From: Planctomycetota bacterium
GTDB lineage: Bacteria > Planctomycetota > Phycisphaerae > UBA1845 > CAIVHJ01
Length of the DNA stretch: 5,734 nt
Assembly (NCBI GenBank): GCA_022573485.1
Contig: JACZTW010000252.1
Span: 1 to 5,734, forward strand
Direction: 5' to 3'
This document shows, piece by piece, positions 1 to 5,734 of this stretch. Within the stretch, counting starts at the first letter, position 1, and every line of letters begins with the position of its first letter. The notes beneath the pieces were generated by a model that worked only from the letters and a program-made list of their open reading frames with translations, did not search any database and was not told the origin of the DNA. Made by a program: the position numbers and the translations under genes.

Positions 1-1175
<1,175 letters not shown>

Positions 1176-1235
1176 ATTAACGTGTTTGACCCACTTTTCC
1201 AGCAGAGAGAACCTAACCGAGCAGCGAGCTTCCGC

Positions 1236-1415
1236 TCAGCCGCCGATGGCGCCGCGGAGAACGTCGCTGGTCACCGAGTTGATCAGGGCGTTGACGAACA
1301 TGATGAACTGCCCTTCGGCGATGGCCTGGAAGTCGGAGGCGTTGAAACAGCTGACTTGTAACAGCATCGGGGCACCGAGCAATGCAAACAGTGTGTGTCT
1401 GATTCGCTTTTTCAT
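1236..1415 (-). CDS. Small exported protein, 59 residues, function unknown
   Basis: I do not recognise this family. The ORF begins MKKRIRHTLFALLGAPMLLQ, a compact signal peptide with four basic residues among the first six and a hydrophobic stretch. VSCFNASDFQ follows, so the Cys near residue 23 could be a lipidated residue, but Gln at -3 makes a poor lipobox and ordinary signal peptidase cleavage is possible. The mature part is only about 35 residues and contains a mildly hydrophobic, amphipathic-looking stretch, FIMFVNALINSV. It ends in GAIGG. The ATG at 1415 was chosen over an in-frame ATG at 1436 because GGAAGGA sits 8 bases before it (1430-1424). The signal peptide and the good ribosome site make it likely to be real despite its size. 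Its stop lies 60 bases ahead of the DUF255 gene, suggesting co-transcription. Confidence 0.75.
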   Translation of the reverse strand: MKKRIRHTLFALLGAPMLLQVSCFNASDFQAIAEGQFIMFVNALINSVTSDVLRGAIGG

Positions 1416-1423
1416 ACGGGATA

Positions 1424-1430
1424 TCCTTCC
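1424..1430 (-). promoter_or_regulatory. Ribosome binding site deciding the start of the small exported protein
   Basis: The minus strand reads GGAAGGA with 8 bases before the ATG at 1415. The upstream in-frame ATG at 1436 would put this motif inside the coding region, so 1415 is preferred. Confidence 0.7.
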
Positions 1431-1475
1431 AAGCAAATTGTCTACAACCTGAGAGCAAGACCCAACACGTCGCGT

Positions 1476-1531
1476 CTGCTAAACGGCCAAGCCAGGGCCA
1501 ACACGCCGCCGCACGGCTTGCCGTTTAGCAG
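1476..1531. repeat. Bulged inverted repeat in the gap between the YHS-DUF2231 gene and the small exported gene
   Basis: Bases 1476-1493 (CTGCTAAACGGCCAAGCC) pair with 1515-1531 (GGCTTGCCGTTTAGCAG). The pairing is complete apart from one extra C in the left arm. The loop is 21 bases. The hairpin lies about 60 bases past the stop of the leftward YHS-DUF2231 gene, where a terminator would be expected. No run of T follows on either strand, so a standard intrinsic terminator is not supported. An RNA-stabilising stem or a copy of a dispersed repeat are alternatives. Confidence 0.6.
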
Positions 1532-1571
1532 CCGACACGCATGGCGTACACGCGCCGCCGCACGGCTTGCC
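1501..1571. repeat. Direct repeat pair of 22 bases with one mismatch
   Basis: Bases 1501-1522 and 1550-1571 match except at one position. The last 19 bases (CGCCGCCGCACGGCTTGCC) are identical. The copies are 49 bases apart, start to start. The first copy includes part of the right arm of the neighbouring inverted repeat, so this short gap is unusually repeat-rich. Confidence 0.65.
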
Positions 1572-1589
1572 TCTTCGCGAAACTGCCGT

Positions 1590-2399
1590 TCACCACTTCA
1601 AGTGATCGGGTCCGAAAACCAAACTGCCGCCGAGGAAGCCCGTATACCCGAGCATCCCGCAGACGAGCAAAAGACCGCCGCCATACACCCACCGCCACTT
1701 GCCCGTCATGCGATTCCAGCGCCAGATCCGCAGCACCGACAGCGCGATAGCCAGCACCATGATCCGCTCTGAGTACCACTCGTGGTCTTGAACGATTTCC
1801 CGCATTGACACGCTGAACCGCGTCGCGTCTTCGAGTGTCTTGCCGGAATTGACCGCAAGGATTGAAGCCACGGTGGCAGCGAGCAGCGGCGCGACGTCTG
1901 CCTTGGCGAACGATTCGCTCCCGCGCCGAATCCAAGCCAGAAACCCCAGCAGGGCCAGCGGCATCCCCGCCAGCGGAAAATGTACCAGGACGGGATGCAC
2001 ACGCCCCCACCACGGCGAACGCTCATCGCCGGCAGGCTCGACGCCCTCGCCATGGCTGTGTTCCGCAGCCTCAGGTTTGTCAGCCGCATGATCGGGATCA
2101 CCGACATCCGAGACGGGCGCAGAGGCGAACTGCGGCAGTCGCGGCAGGTATCTGTCGGGATTGGCCCTGAACTTCTTGATGCATGTATCGCAGCAGAACG
2201 CCACCGTCTTGCCGCGAAACGTGATGGTCATCTCCGGGTCCACTTCCTCCTCGGTCATGACCGGGCACATCTTGTTGATTTCCTGGGCCTGGGCACTGAG
2301 AGGCGCAAGCGCCACGATCGCCATCGGAAGCGCCATCCGGGCCAAGATGCCCCAGCGAAATTCGGCAATCGTTTGTCCGGTCGAATTTGCGAATCTCAC
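1590..2399 (-). CDS. Exported YHS-like metal-binding domain fused to a DUF2231-like membrane domain
   Basis: This is a 269-residue protein with a GTG start. A long n-region leads to the hydrophobic core MALPMAIVALAPLSAQAQ (22-39), so the following domain should lie outside the cytoplasm. Residues 41-90 form a YHS-like module: CPV (Cys45), GKTVAFCCDTC (Cys69, Cys70, Cys73), then KKFRANPDRYL. Such Cys sets bind heavy metals in related proteins. A charged linker with HSHGE follows. From 130 on, WWGRVHPVLVHFPLAGMPLA and about four membrane segments (roughly 137-157, 167-184, 212-226, 236-256), ending in GYTGFLGGSLVFG, match the DUF2231 pattern, a predicted membrane family often linked to electron-transfer or metal proteins. 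The GTG is chosen because GAGGTG lies 7 bases ahead; the internal ATG at 2333 has no such site. It sits 113 bases after the triple-YHS gene, beyond a strong hairpin. A role in metal handling at the membrane is inferred. Confidence 0.9.
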   Translation of the reverse strand: MRFANSTGQTIAEFRWGILARMALPMAIVALAPLSAQAQEINKMCPVMTEEEVDPEMTITFRGKTVAFCCDTCIKKFRANPDRYLPRLPQFASAPVSDVGDPDHAADKPEAAEHSHGEGVEPAGDERSPWWGRVHPVLVHFPLAGMPLALLGFLAWIRRGSESFAKADVAPLLAATVASILAVNSGKTLEDATRFSVSMREIVQDHEWYSERIMVLAIALSVLRIWRWNRMTGKWRWVYGGGLLLVCGMLGYTGFLGGSLVFGPDHLKW

Positions 2400-2406
2400 T
2401 ACTTCG

Positions 2407-2412
2407 CACCTC
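2407..2412 (-). promoter_or_regulatory. Ribosome binding site supporting a GTG start for the YHS-DUF2231 gene
   Basis: The minus strand reads GAGGTG, then 7 bases, then GTG at 2399. It lies only about 11 bases beyond the base of the 2424-2458 hairpin, so folding or termination there could directly affect translation of this gene. Confidence 0.7.
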
Positions 2413-2423
2413 GATTAATAAGA

Positions 2424-2458
2424 CGGCGTTGCCGGGGCACTCCGCCCCGGCAACGCCG
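2424..2458 (-). terminator. Probable intrinsic terminator or attenuator after the triple-YHS gene
   Basis: A perfect 15-base-pair stem (2424-2438 with 2444-2458) closes a 5-base loop. The stem is very GC-rich. On the minus strand it is followed by TCTTATTAAT, a T-rich though not pure tract, which suits termination of leftward transcription 54 bases past the triple-YHS stop. The downstream gene begins only 24 bases further on, so partial read-through would set the ratio of the two proteins. On the plus strand the tract after the stem is weaker (GTTTCTC). Confidence 0.75.
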
Positions 2459-2512
2459 GTTTCTCGTGAAGTTCACTATTCCGCAGCCGGTGGGAAACCG
2501 ACGCGAAGCGGA

Positions 2513-3223
2513 CTACCCGCCGTGGTCGTGACCGCTGTGATCATCGTCATGACCGTGCCCGTCGTCCTTGGCATCCTTAGTATCCTTTTTACCGGCTGCG
2601 AGGATCTTCTTGACGTCGATGTTCACGCCCTGAGCAGCCAGCTTGGCAGCATACTTAGCCGGATTTTCTACCAATTTCTCATTGCAACCGTCGCAGCAAT
2701 AGTAGATCTTCTGCCCGGTCGGCAACACCGAGAATGAGGCCGGATCGATTTCCTCGTTCATTACAGGACACTTGGTCTGGTACGTATAGCTGTTGGCCAG
2801 TGCAGCCTTGTACTTGCTCGAATCGCTTTGGAACTTGCCAATGCAATCCTTGCAGCAGAAGCCAACCTTTTGGCCTTCATGCTCAATGAACACTTTCGGA
2901 TCGAGGGGTTTCTTGCTGATCGGGCAGGCCACCTGAATCTTCGGCCGATCCTTCAGGGCGGCCCGCTGAGCGGTGGTTTTCTCGGCGTACTTCTCGGGAT
3001 TCTTGTTGTACTTCTCGATGCAGCCCTCGCAGCAGAAAAACACCGGCCCGGCGTCGGTCGCCGTACTGACGGTGAAGTCGATCGGCTCGCCCATCACCGG
3101 GCAATTCGGGAGCGCCGCTGCCTTGGCGGACGCACCCGGGCCATGCTGAGCCAGCGAGACACTAATCCCCGTCCCCAGAGTGAAAACGGCCGCACCAACA
3201 ATTACCCAATTTGATCGTCTCAT
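2513..3223 (-). CDS. Secreted protein with three YHS-like Cys modules and a His/Asp-rich C-terminal tail
   Basis: This is a 236-residue protein. The signal peptide is MRRSNWVIVGAAVFTLGTGI followed by SVSLAQH, with likely cleavage after ALA-like SLA near residue 25. Three related modules follow: Cys41 with Cys64-Cys65-Cys68; Cys100 with Cys123-Cys124-Cys127; and Cys152 with Cys176-Cys177-Cys180. Each opens CPV or CPI, passes an acidic P/D stretch, and ends FCC..C or YCC..C with a K..NP.KY-like helix. This is the YHS/TRASH-like pattern associated with heavy-metal binding. After about residue 211 a Lys/Asp stretch leads to the tail HGHDDDHSGHDHGG, a likely soft- or transition-metal ligand region. 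The ATG at 3223 is preferred over the in-frame ATG at 3253 because GGAGGT lies 7 bases ahead. It is divergent from the ECF sigma gene. An envelope metal sponge or chaperone is inferred; the metal cannot be read from sequence. No membrane segment other than the leader is visible. Confidence 0.93.
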   Translation of the reverse strand: MRRSNWVIVGAAVFTLGTGISVSLAQHGPGASAKAAALPNCPVMGEPIDFTVSTATDAGPVFFCCEGCIEKYNKNPEKYAEKTTAQRAALKDRPKIQVACPISKKPLDPKVFIEHEGQKVGFCCKDCIGKFQSDSSKYKAALANSYTYQTKCPVMNEEIDPASFSVLPTGQKIYYCCDGCNEKLVENPAKYAAKLAAQGVNIDVKKILAAGKKDTKDAKDDGHGHDDDHSGHDHGG

Positions 3224-3230
3224 TTTCCGA

Positions 3231-3236
3231 ACCTCC
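3231..3236 (-). promoter_or_regulatory. Ribosome binding site deciding the start of the triple-YHS gene
   Basis: GGAGGT on the minus strand is 7 bases before the ATG at 3223. The earlier in-frame ATGs at 3253 and 3244 lie upstream of this motif and would add a charged stretch (MELMNLEVRK) before the signal peptide. Confidence 0.8.
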
Positions 3237-3405
3237 AAATTCATCAGTTCCACGGTATAATCCTCGTTACACAGTCACACAGTCGCCGAAATAGACTCTG
3301 AACAGCCCGGGCACCACATACAAGAGATGCCTGAACTGCATGAATTCTTCCATGAATATGAATGAATTCTACAGACAATCGTATTGCAGTCCAGCCCGCT
3401 GGGCA

Positions 3406-3469
3406 GCAAAACCGCATTTCGTCGAAACCGGGTCTGCCACTTGCGTCTTCGCAGAAAGTGCGGTTTTGC
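3406..3469. repeat. Inverted repeat in the leader of the sigma-factor gene
   Basis: GCAAAACCGCATTTC (3406-3420) pairs with GAAAGTGCGGTTTTGC (3454-3469): eleven consecutive pairs, one bulged base, then four more. The intervening 33 bases contain short internal pairings. It ends 25 bases before the sigma GTG and 12 bases before its ribosome site. It could be an operator, a leader hairpin affecting translation, or a small dispersed repeat. Confidence 0.6.
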
Positions 3470-3481
3470 GATCAGAATCGA

Positions 3482-3489
3482 AGGTGAGG
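3482..3489 (+). promoter_or_regulatory. Ribosome binding site supporting a GTG start for the sigma factor
   Basis: AGGTGAGG ends 5 bases before the GTG at 3495. The longer frame from an ATG at 3384 would run through the inverted repeat and add a basic, non-conserved 37-residue segment, so it is disfavoured. Confidence 0.75.
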
Positions 3490-3494
3490 TACGC

Positions 3495-4130
3495 GTGAAG
3501 TCCGACATCGAGCGAGAACTGGTTGAAGCTTGTCGGCGGCAGGATCGATCCGCCCAGAGGCAACTGTACGAGCTCACGTCCGAGAAGATCTATCGACTCA
3601 TGCTGCGGATGACACGCAACGCGGATGACGCCTTCGATCTCACTCAAGATGCGTATGTCCGGGTTTTCACTCAAATCGAGCAGTTCGACGGGCGCTCGTC
3701 CCTGGCCACCTGGGTCTACCGCATCGCCGTCAACCTGGCCTTGCAATTTCTGCGCCGGGCCCGCACCGGCCGGGAGAAGCTGGACATCGTCCGCCAGACC
3801 GCCCGGGCGAGCAGCAACGACCAGCGTCACATAACCCGAATTGACGTGCGGGGCGCGCTGGCCACCCTCGATGCGGACGAGCAGGCCATTCTGCTGCTGC
3901 GCTACCACGAAGGGCACAGTTATCAAGAAATCGCCGAAGTTCTCGAATGTGCCGAAGGCACCGTCGCATCCCGACTCAACCGGGCCAGACAGAAGTTGAA
4001 AGACCGCCTTTCGGCAAGTTATGGCCCGTCGGAAGAAAATACGGCGGCTGGGCATCCAATTGAGCAGGAAACGGAAGTCCCCACAGGCAGGCAAGGTGCC
4101 GGAACTGAATTCGATTCACTTCGCTGGTGA
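3495..4130 (+). CDS. ECF-type RNA polymerase sigma factor
   Basis: This is a 211-residue sigma-70-family protein of the extracytoplasmic-function type. Region 2 spans about residues 20-90, with the core-binding and -10 recognition stretch ADDAFDLTQDAYVRVFTQIE (43-62) and the typical FDGRSSLATWVYRIAVNLAL (64-83). Region 4 spans about 118-172, with ALATLDADEQAILLLRYHEG, the helix-turn-helix SYQEIAEVLECAEGTVASRL (142-161) and ARQKLKDRL. Regions 1.1 and 3 are absent, as usual. The last 38 residues after region 4 are polar and unmatched to anything I recognise. They contain no Cys cluster. The GTG start is chosen for its ribosome site. The gene is followed after 12 bases by an anti-sigma gene, the usual pairing, so activity is probably held in check at the membrane. 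It is divergent from the triple-YHS gene, which makes that gene a plausible target. The exact ECF group cannot be assigned by eye. Confidence 0.95.
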   Translation: MKSDIERELVEACRRQDRSAQRQLYELTSEKIYRLMLRMTRNADDAFDLTQDAYVRVFTQIEQFDGRSSLATWVYRIAVNLALQFLRRARTGREKLDIVRQTARASSNDQRHITRIDVRGALATLDADEQAILLLRYHEGHSYQEIAEVLECAEGTVASRLNRARQKLKDRLSASYGPSEENTAAGHPIEQETEVPTGRQGAGTEFDSLRW

Positions 4131-4142
4131 AGAAGGCCAGAC

Positions 4143-5021
4143 ATGGATTGCAAGACCGCCCAACCCCAACTCGGCCCGTACCTGGACAAAGCCATGGCGC
4201 CCAGCGAGCGCGCCCCCATCGAAGCACACTTGGCGAAGTGCCGGCGCTGCGCCGAAGAACTCGCCCAGATGACCGAAACGGTATCCGCCCTCGTACCTCA
4301 GGCGGACGTGCCTGTGCCGGAGCATTTGTGGTCTTCGATCGAGGCACGACTTAATCAGGGCCAACGGCATCGTTTGCGTCGGCTGCCGTGGCGGCTTTTC
4401 CAGCGGCCGCCGGCCATGGCGGCCAGCATCCTGTTCGTGATCGGCGCGGGAATTTTAGCGGCCTCCTGGCTCGGCGGAGGCGCCGAGGCGTCGGCGGCAT
4501 CGGTGGATTTCAGCGTTCTGCTCGATGCCCTGCCGCTCGATGCCGATCGCGCCTTTCAGAAATTTCTCACTCGCTACGGCGCGCGACAAGTCTCAGTCAT
4601 GCAGGCCAGGAAGCGGGGCGCGGGTTTGAGTTTCGACCTGCCCGAAACACTCCCCGGCGGTTTCGAGCTCGAACGAGTCTTCGTCCTGCGGTTCGGCGCG
4701 CATCTCGGCGTGGCTGCTCGATATTCCCGCGATGGCGAACTCTTGGCAGCGATCTTCCATCCGCCGGTCGAGCGCGAGCAGTTCGGCACGCACAGAAACT
4801 ACGCTTGCGTGATCGGCCAACATCGAGGACACGAGGTCGCGGTGGGAGACTGGAAGCTGGTCCACTTGACCAGTCCGACAACGTGCCACTGCGTGTTGAG
4901 CCGGCTTGACGCTGCCACGGAATTGCCGGCCGTCATGCAGAAGCTCGCGCCGCAATACTTCAGCGGCGACGGCAAGCAGCCCGCGACAAATCAAGACCAC
5001 CACCACACCCACGACGGGTGA
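4143..5021 (+). CDS. Membrane anti-sigma factor with zinc-finger N terminus and Cys/His-rich outer domain
   Basis: This is a 292-residue protein. Residues 1-45 are a zf-HC2/ZAS-type anti-sigma domain: MDCKTAQPQLGPYLDKAMAP, then the H-x3-C-x2-C set (His29, Cys33, Cys36). Such domains bind and block the cognate ECF sigma factor in the cytoplasm. One hydrophobic segment, about residues 92-110 (MAASILFVIGAGILAASWL), follows a basic stretch (QRHRLRRLPWR), which places the C terminus outside. The outer domain of about 180 residues has Cys222 with His227 and His230, His241, then TTCHCVL (Cys248, His249, Cys250), and ends in a His tail (DHHHTHDG). This ligand-rich outer part suggests direct metal or redox sensing, which is inference. 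I see no recognised named domain there. The ATG has AGAAGG 6 bases ahead and lies 12 bases past the sigma stop. No terminator is evident after the stop. Confidence 0.93.
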   Translation: MDCKTAQPQLGPYLDKAMAPSERAPIEAHLAKCRRCAEELAQMTETVSALVPQADVPVPEHLWSSIEARLNQGQRHRLRRLPWRLFQRPPAMAASILFVIGAGILAASWLGGGAEASAASVDFSVLLDALPLDADRAFQKFLTRYGARQVSVMQARKRGAGLSFDLPETLPGGFELERVFVLRFGAHLGVAARYSRDGELLAAIFHPPVEREQFGTHRNYACVIGQHRGHEVAVGDWKLVHLTSPTTCHCVLSRLDAATELPAVMQKLAPQYFSGDGKQPATNQDHHHTHDG

Positions 5022-5304
5022 ATGTGCGTAATCCTTCGATATTGCAAAAAACTCCTGTGCATCTATCATAACTGCTCGACGAAGCCGGTTGTTGCCACGC
5101 AATGCGCAACTTCAAGGAGCCGCAGGTTTCAGCCTGCGCGGACGTTGACGCAGTGAGACGTTCCCCTCGCCAGCAAGACCGCCCGGGCTGTCTTCGACCC
5201 TGAGGCTCAGACCCGAAGGGAAGCCCGCGGCTCCGTGTGAATCGCTGACTCGCAGGTTCTTTACCTGTTCGTTTACGGACGCGTTGCTACAAGAATATGA
5301 CGAA
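5022..5304. other. Non-coding gap between the anti-sigma gene and the oxidoreductase
   Basis: This stretch has no supportable gene on either strand. Its first 94 bases (5022-5115) are of lower GC, with a short A run at 5046-5051 and no clear promoter or terminator. A weak GTTGC/GCAAC pairing (5093-5097 with 5106-5110) sits just before the 119-base palindromic element. The last 70 bases lead into the oxidoreductase; no strong ribosome site is visible. Confidence 0.6.
5116..5234. repeat. 119-base palindromic element bounded by 8-base inverted repeats
   Basis: The ends are GGAGCCGC (5116-5123) and GCGGCTCC (5227-5234). Inside lie a short hairpin CGCAGG/CCTGCG (5121-5126 with 5133-5138) and a longer nested stem. 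In that stem CGGGCT (5184-5189) pairs with AGCCCG (5222-5227), then CTTCG (5192-5196) with CGAAG (5214-5218), then CTGAG (5200-5204) with CTCAG (5206-5210). There is no credible ORF. The design resembles non-coding palindromic dispersed repeats (REP/MITE-like). No flanking target duplication is obvious, and other copies cannot be looked for here. Confidence 0.55.
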
Positions 5305-5734
5305 GTGCCGAAGGTAGACACAGACATCCTGATTGTCGGGGCCGGAATGGCCGGCGCGGCGACGGCGTATCACCTGGCCAAGCGCGCCAACCTCGGCGTG
5401 CTGATCGTGGAGCAGGAAGAGACGGCCGGCGTGCATTCATCCGGCCGCAATGCGGCGATCATTCGTGAACATGCCGATGAGCCCGAGCTGCAGCAATTGC
5501 TCAGCGACGGCGCACGGTTCCTGCGGCGGGGCGAACTCGCGGAGTACGAGCAGCGCGGCTTAATGGTCATGGGCCGGGGCGACGATGACGTGCAGGAGTA
5601 TTTCCGCCGGGCGCAGGGCAGCGGCCTGTGGTGCCCGCAGGACGGCACGGTCGATGTCGCCGGCCTGCTCCAGAGCTACTTAGCCGGGCAGGAAGTGCGA
5701 TATAAGACCTCGGTCGAGGACTGGACGGTGGAGC
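5305..5734 (+). CDS. FAD-dependent oxidoreductase of the DAO / D-amino-acid oxidase-like family, N-terminal part
   Basis: The open frame gives 143 residues and runs off the right edge. After a short lead, DILIVGAGMAGAATAYHLAK (7-26) is a clear Rossmann dinucleotide fingerprint (GxGxxG). An acidic residue ends the second strand (GVLIVEQE), then HSSGRNAAIIREH (44-56), which matches the segment just after the FAD site in glycine/D-amino-acid oxidase-like flavoproteins. The family oxidises amine substrates such as amino acids or sarcosine; the substrate cannot be told from this fragment. The GTG at 5305 is the closest start upstream of the fingerprint, but its ribosome site is poor and the frame stays open further upstream (TTG at 5284 is another option), so the start is uncertain. 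It lies 283 bases beyond the anti-sigma stop, across a repeat element, so it is probably a separate unit. Confidence 0.88.
   Translation, partial: MPKVDTDILIVGAGMAGAATAYHLAKRANLGVLIVEQEETAGVHSSGRNAAIIREHADEPELQQLLSDGARFLRRGELAEYEQRGLMVMGRGDDDVQEYFRRAQGSGLWCPQDGTVDVAGLLQSYLAGQEVRYKTSVEDWTVE

Larger units (their letters stand above)
3224..3494. promoter_or_regulatory. Divergent intergenic region between the triple-YHS and sigma-factor genes
   Basis: This 271-base region must hold the promoters of both directions. A perfect TATAAT lies at 3256-3261 on the plus strand, but without a recognisable -35 box 17 bases before it. A tandem 8-base repeat ACACAGTC fills 3269-3284. TGAACAG (3299-3305) and TGAACTG (3332-3338) are spaced 33 bases apart. 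An AT-rich patch at 3339-3370 has ATGAAT four times (3340, 3352, 3358, 3362), with ATGAATTCT repeated 22 bases apart. These are candidate operator or ECF-promoter elements. No single one is convincing alone, so transcription starts are not assigned. Confidence 0.4.

Noticed and set aside
1525..2013. Minus-strand open frame of 162 codons overlapping the YHS-DUF2231 gene
   Set aside because: It is another reading frame of a gene with a signal peptide, Cys module and membrane segments. Its own product is Arg-rich and without pattern.
1980..2737. Plus-strand open frames at 1980-2531 and 2387-2737
   Set aside because: They run antisense to the YHS genes and through the 2424-2458 hairpin, with no domain signature or ribosome site.
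3406..3469. Possible integron attC site
   Set aside because: The inverted repeat lacks convincing paired core sites of the GTTRRRY/RYYYAAC kind, and no integrase or cassette structure is nearby.
3369..4094. Minus-strand open frame of 241 codons
   Set aside because: It is the complement of the ECF sigma factor, which has unmistakable region 2 and region 4 motifs.
4388..5102. Open frames at 4388-4909 (plus) and 4593-5102 (minus)
   Set aside because: Both overlap the anti-sigma gene in other frames and are Arg-rich with no recognised motif.
5112..5327. Minus-strand open frame of 71 codons within the palindromic element
   Set aside because: The frame exists because of the repeat's base composition. 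There is no ribosome site or signature, and it overlaps the start of the oxidoreductase.

Overview
The window looks like a chromosomal piece of a GC-rich Gram-negative bacterium. Planctomycetota or a relative is my best guess. The reasons are several exported proteins with Sec-type leaders, Cys-rich secreted YHS proteins, an ECF sigma factor paired with a membrane anti-sigma factor, GTG starts beside good Shine-Dalgarno sites, and an exported YyaL/SPATA20-type (DUF255) protein. The phylum is inferred from gene style only; there is no rRNA or other marker gene here.

Layout. Bases 1-3223 carry four leftward (minus-strand) genes. In transcription order they are: a secreted protein with three YHS-like Cys motifs and a His/Asp-rich tail (3223-2513); a strong hairpin that may terminate or attenuate transcription (2458-2424); an exported YHS domain fused to a DUF2231-like membrane domain (2399-1590); a 174-base gap with a bulged hairpin and a direct repeat; a 59-residue exported small protein (1415-1236); and a thioredoxin-like DUF255 protein that runs off the left edge (1175 to <1). 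Bases 3224-3494 are a divergent intergenic region with an AT-rich patch of repeated ATGAAT, a TATAAT box and a 64-base inverted repeat. Two rightward genes follow: an ECF sigma factor (3495-4130) and, 12 bases later, its zinc-finger anti-sigma factor with a Cys/His-rich outer domain (4143-5021). Bases 5022-5304 hold no gene but contain a 119-base palindromic element. A rightward FAD-dependent DAO-type oxidoreductase starts near 5305 and runs off the right edge.

How it may work together. The sigma/anti-sigma pair faces two exported proteins carrying four CPV/CPI...FCC..C modules between them, and both the secreted YHS protein and the anti-sigma factor end in His-rich tails. The simplest reading, which is inference, is an envelope metal- or redox-stress module. 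The anti-sigma factor's outer domain would sense a metal or thiol state, and the sigma factor would switch on itself and possibly the divergent YHS genes. The DUF255 protein has a CxxC thioredoxin-like site and may add a redox function in the same compartment. The oxidoreductase on the right appears unrelated.
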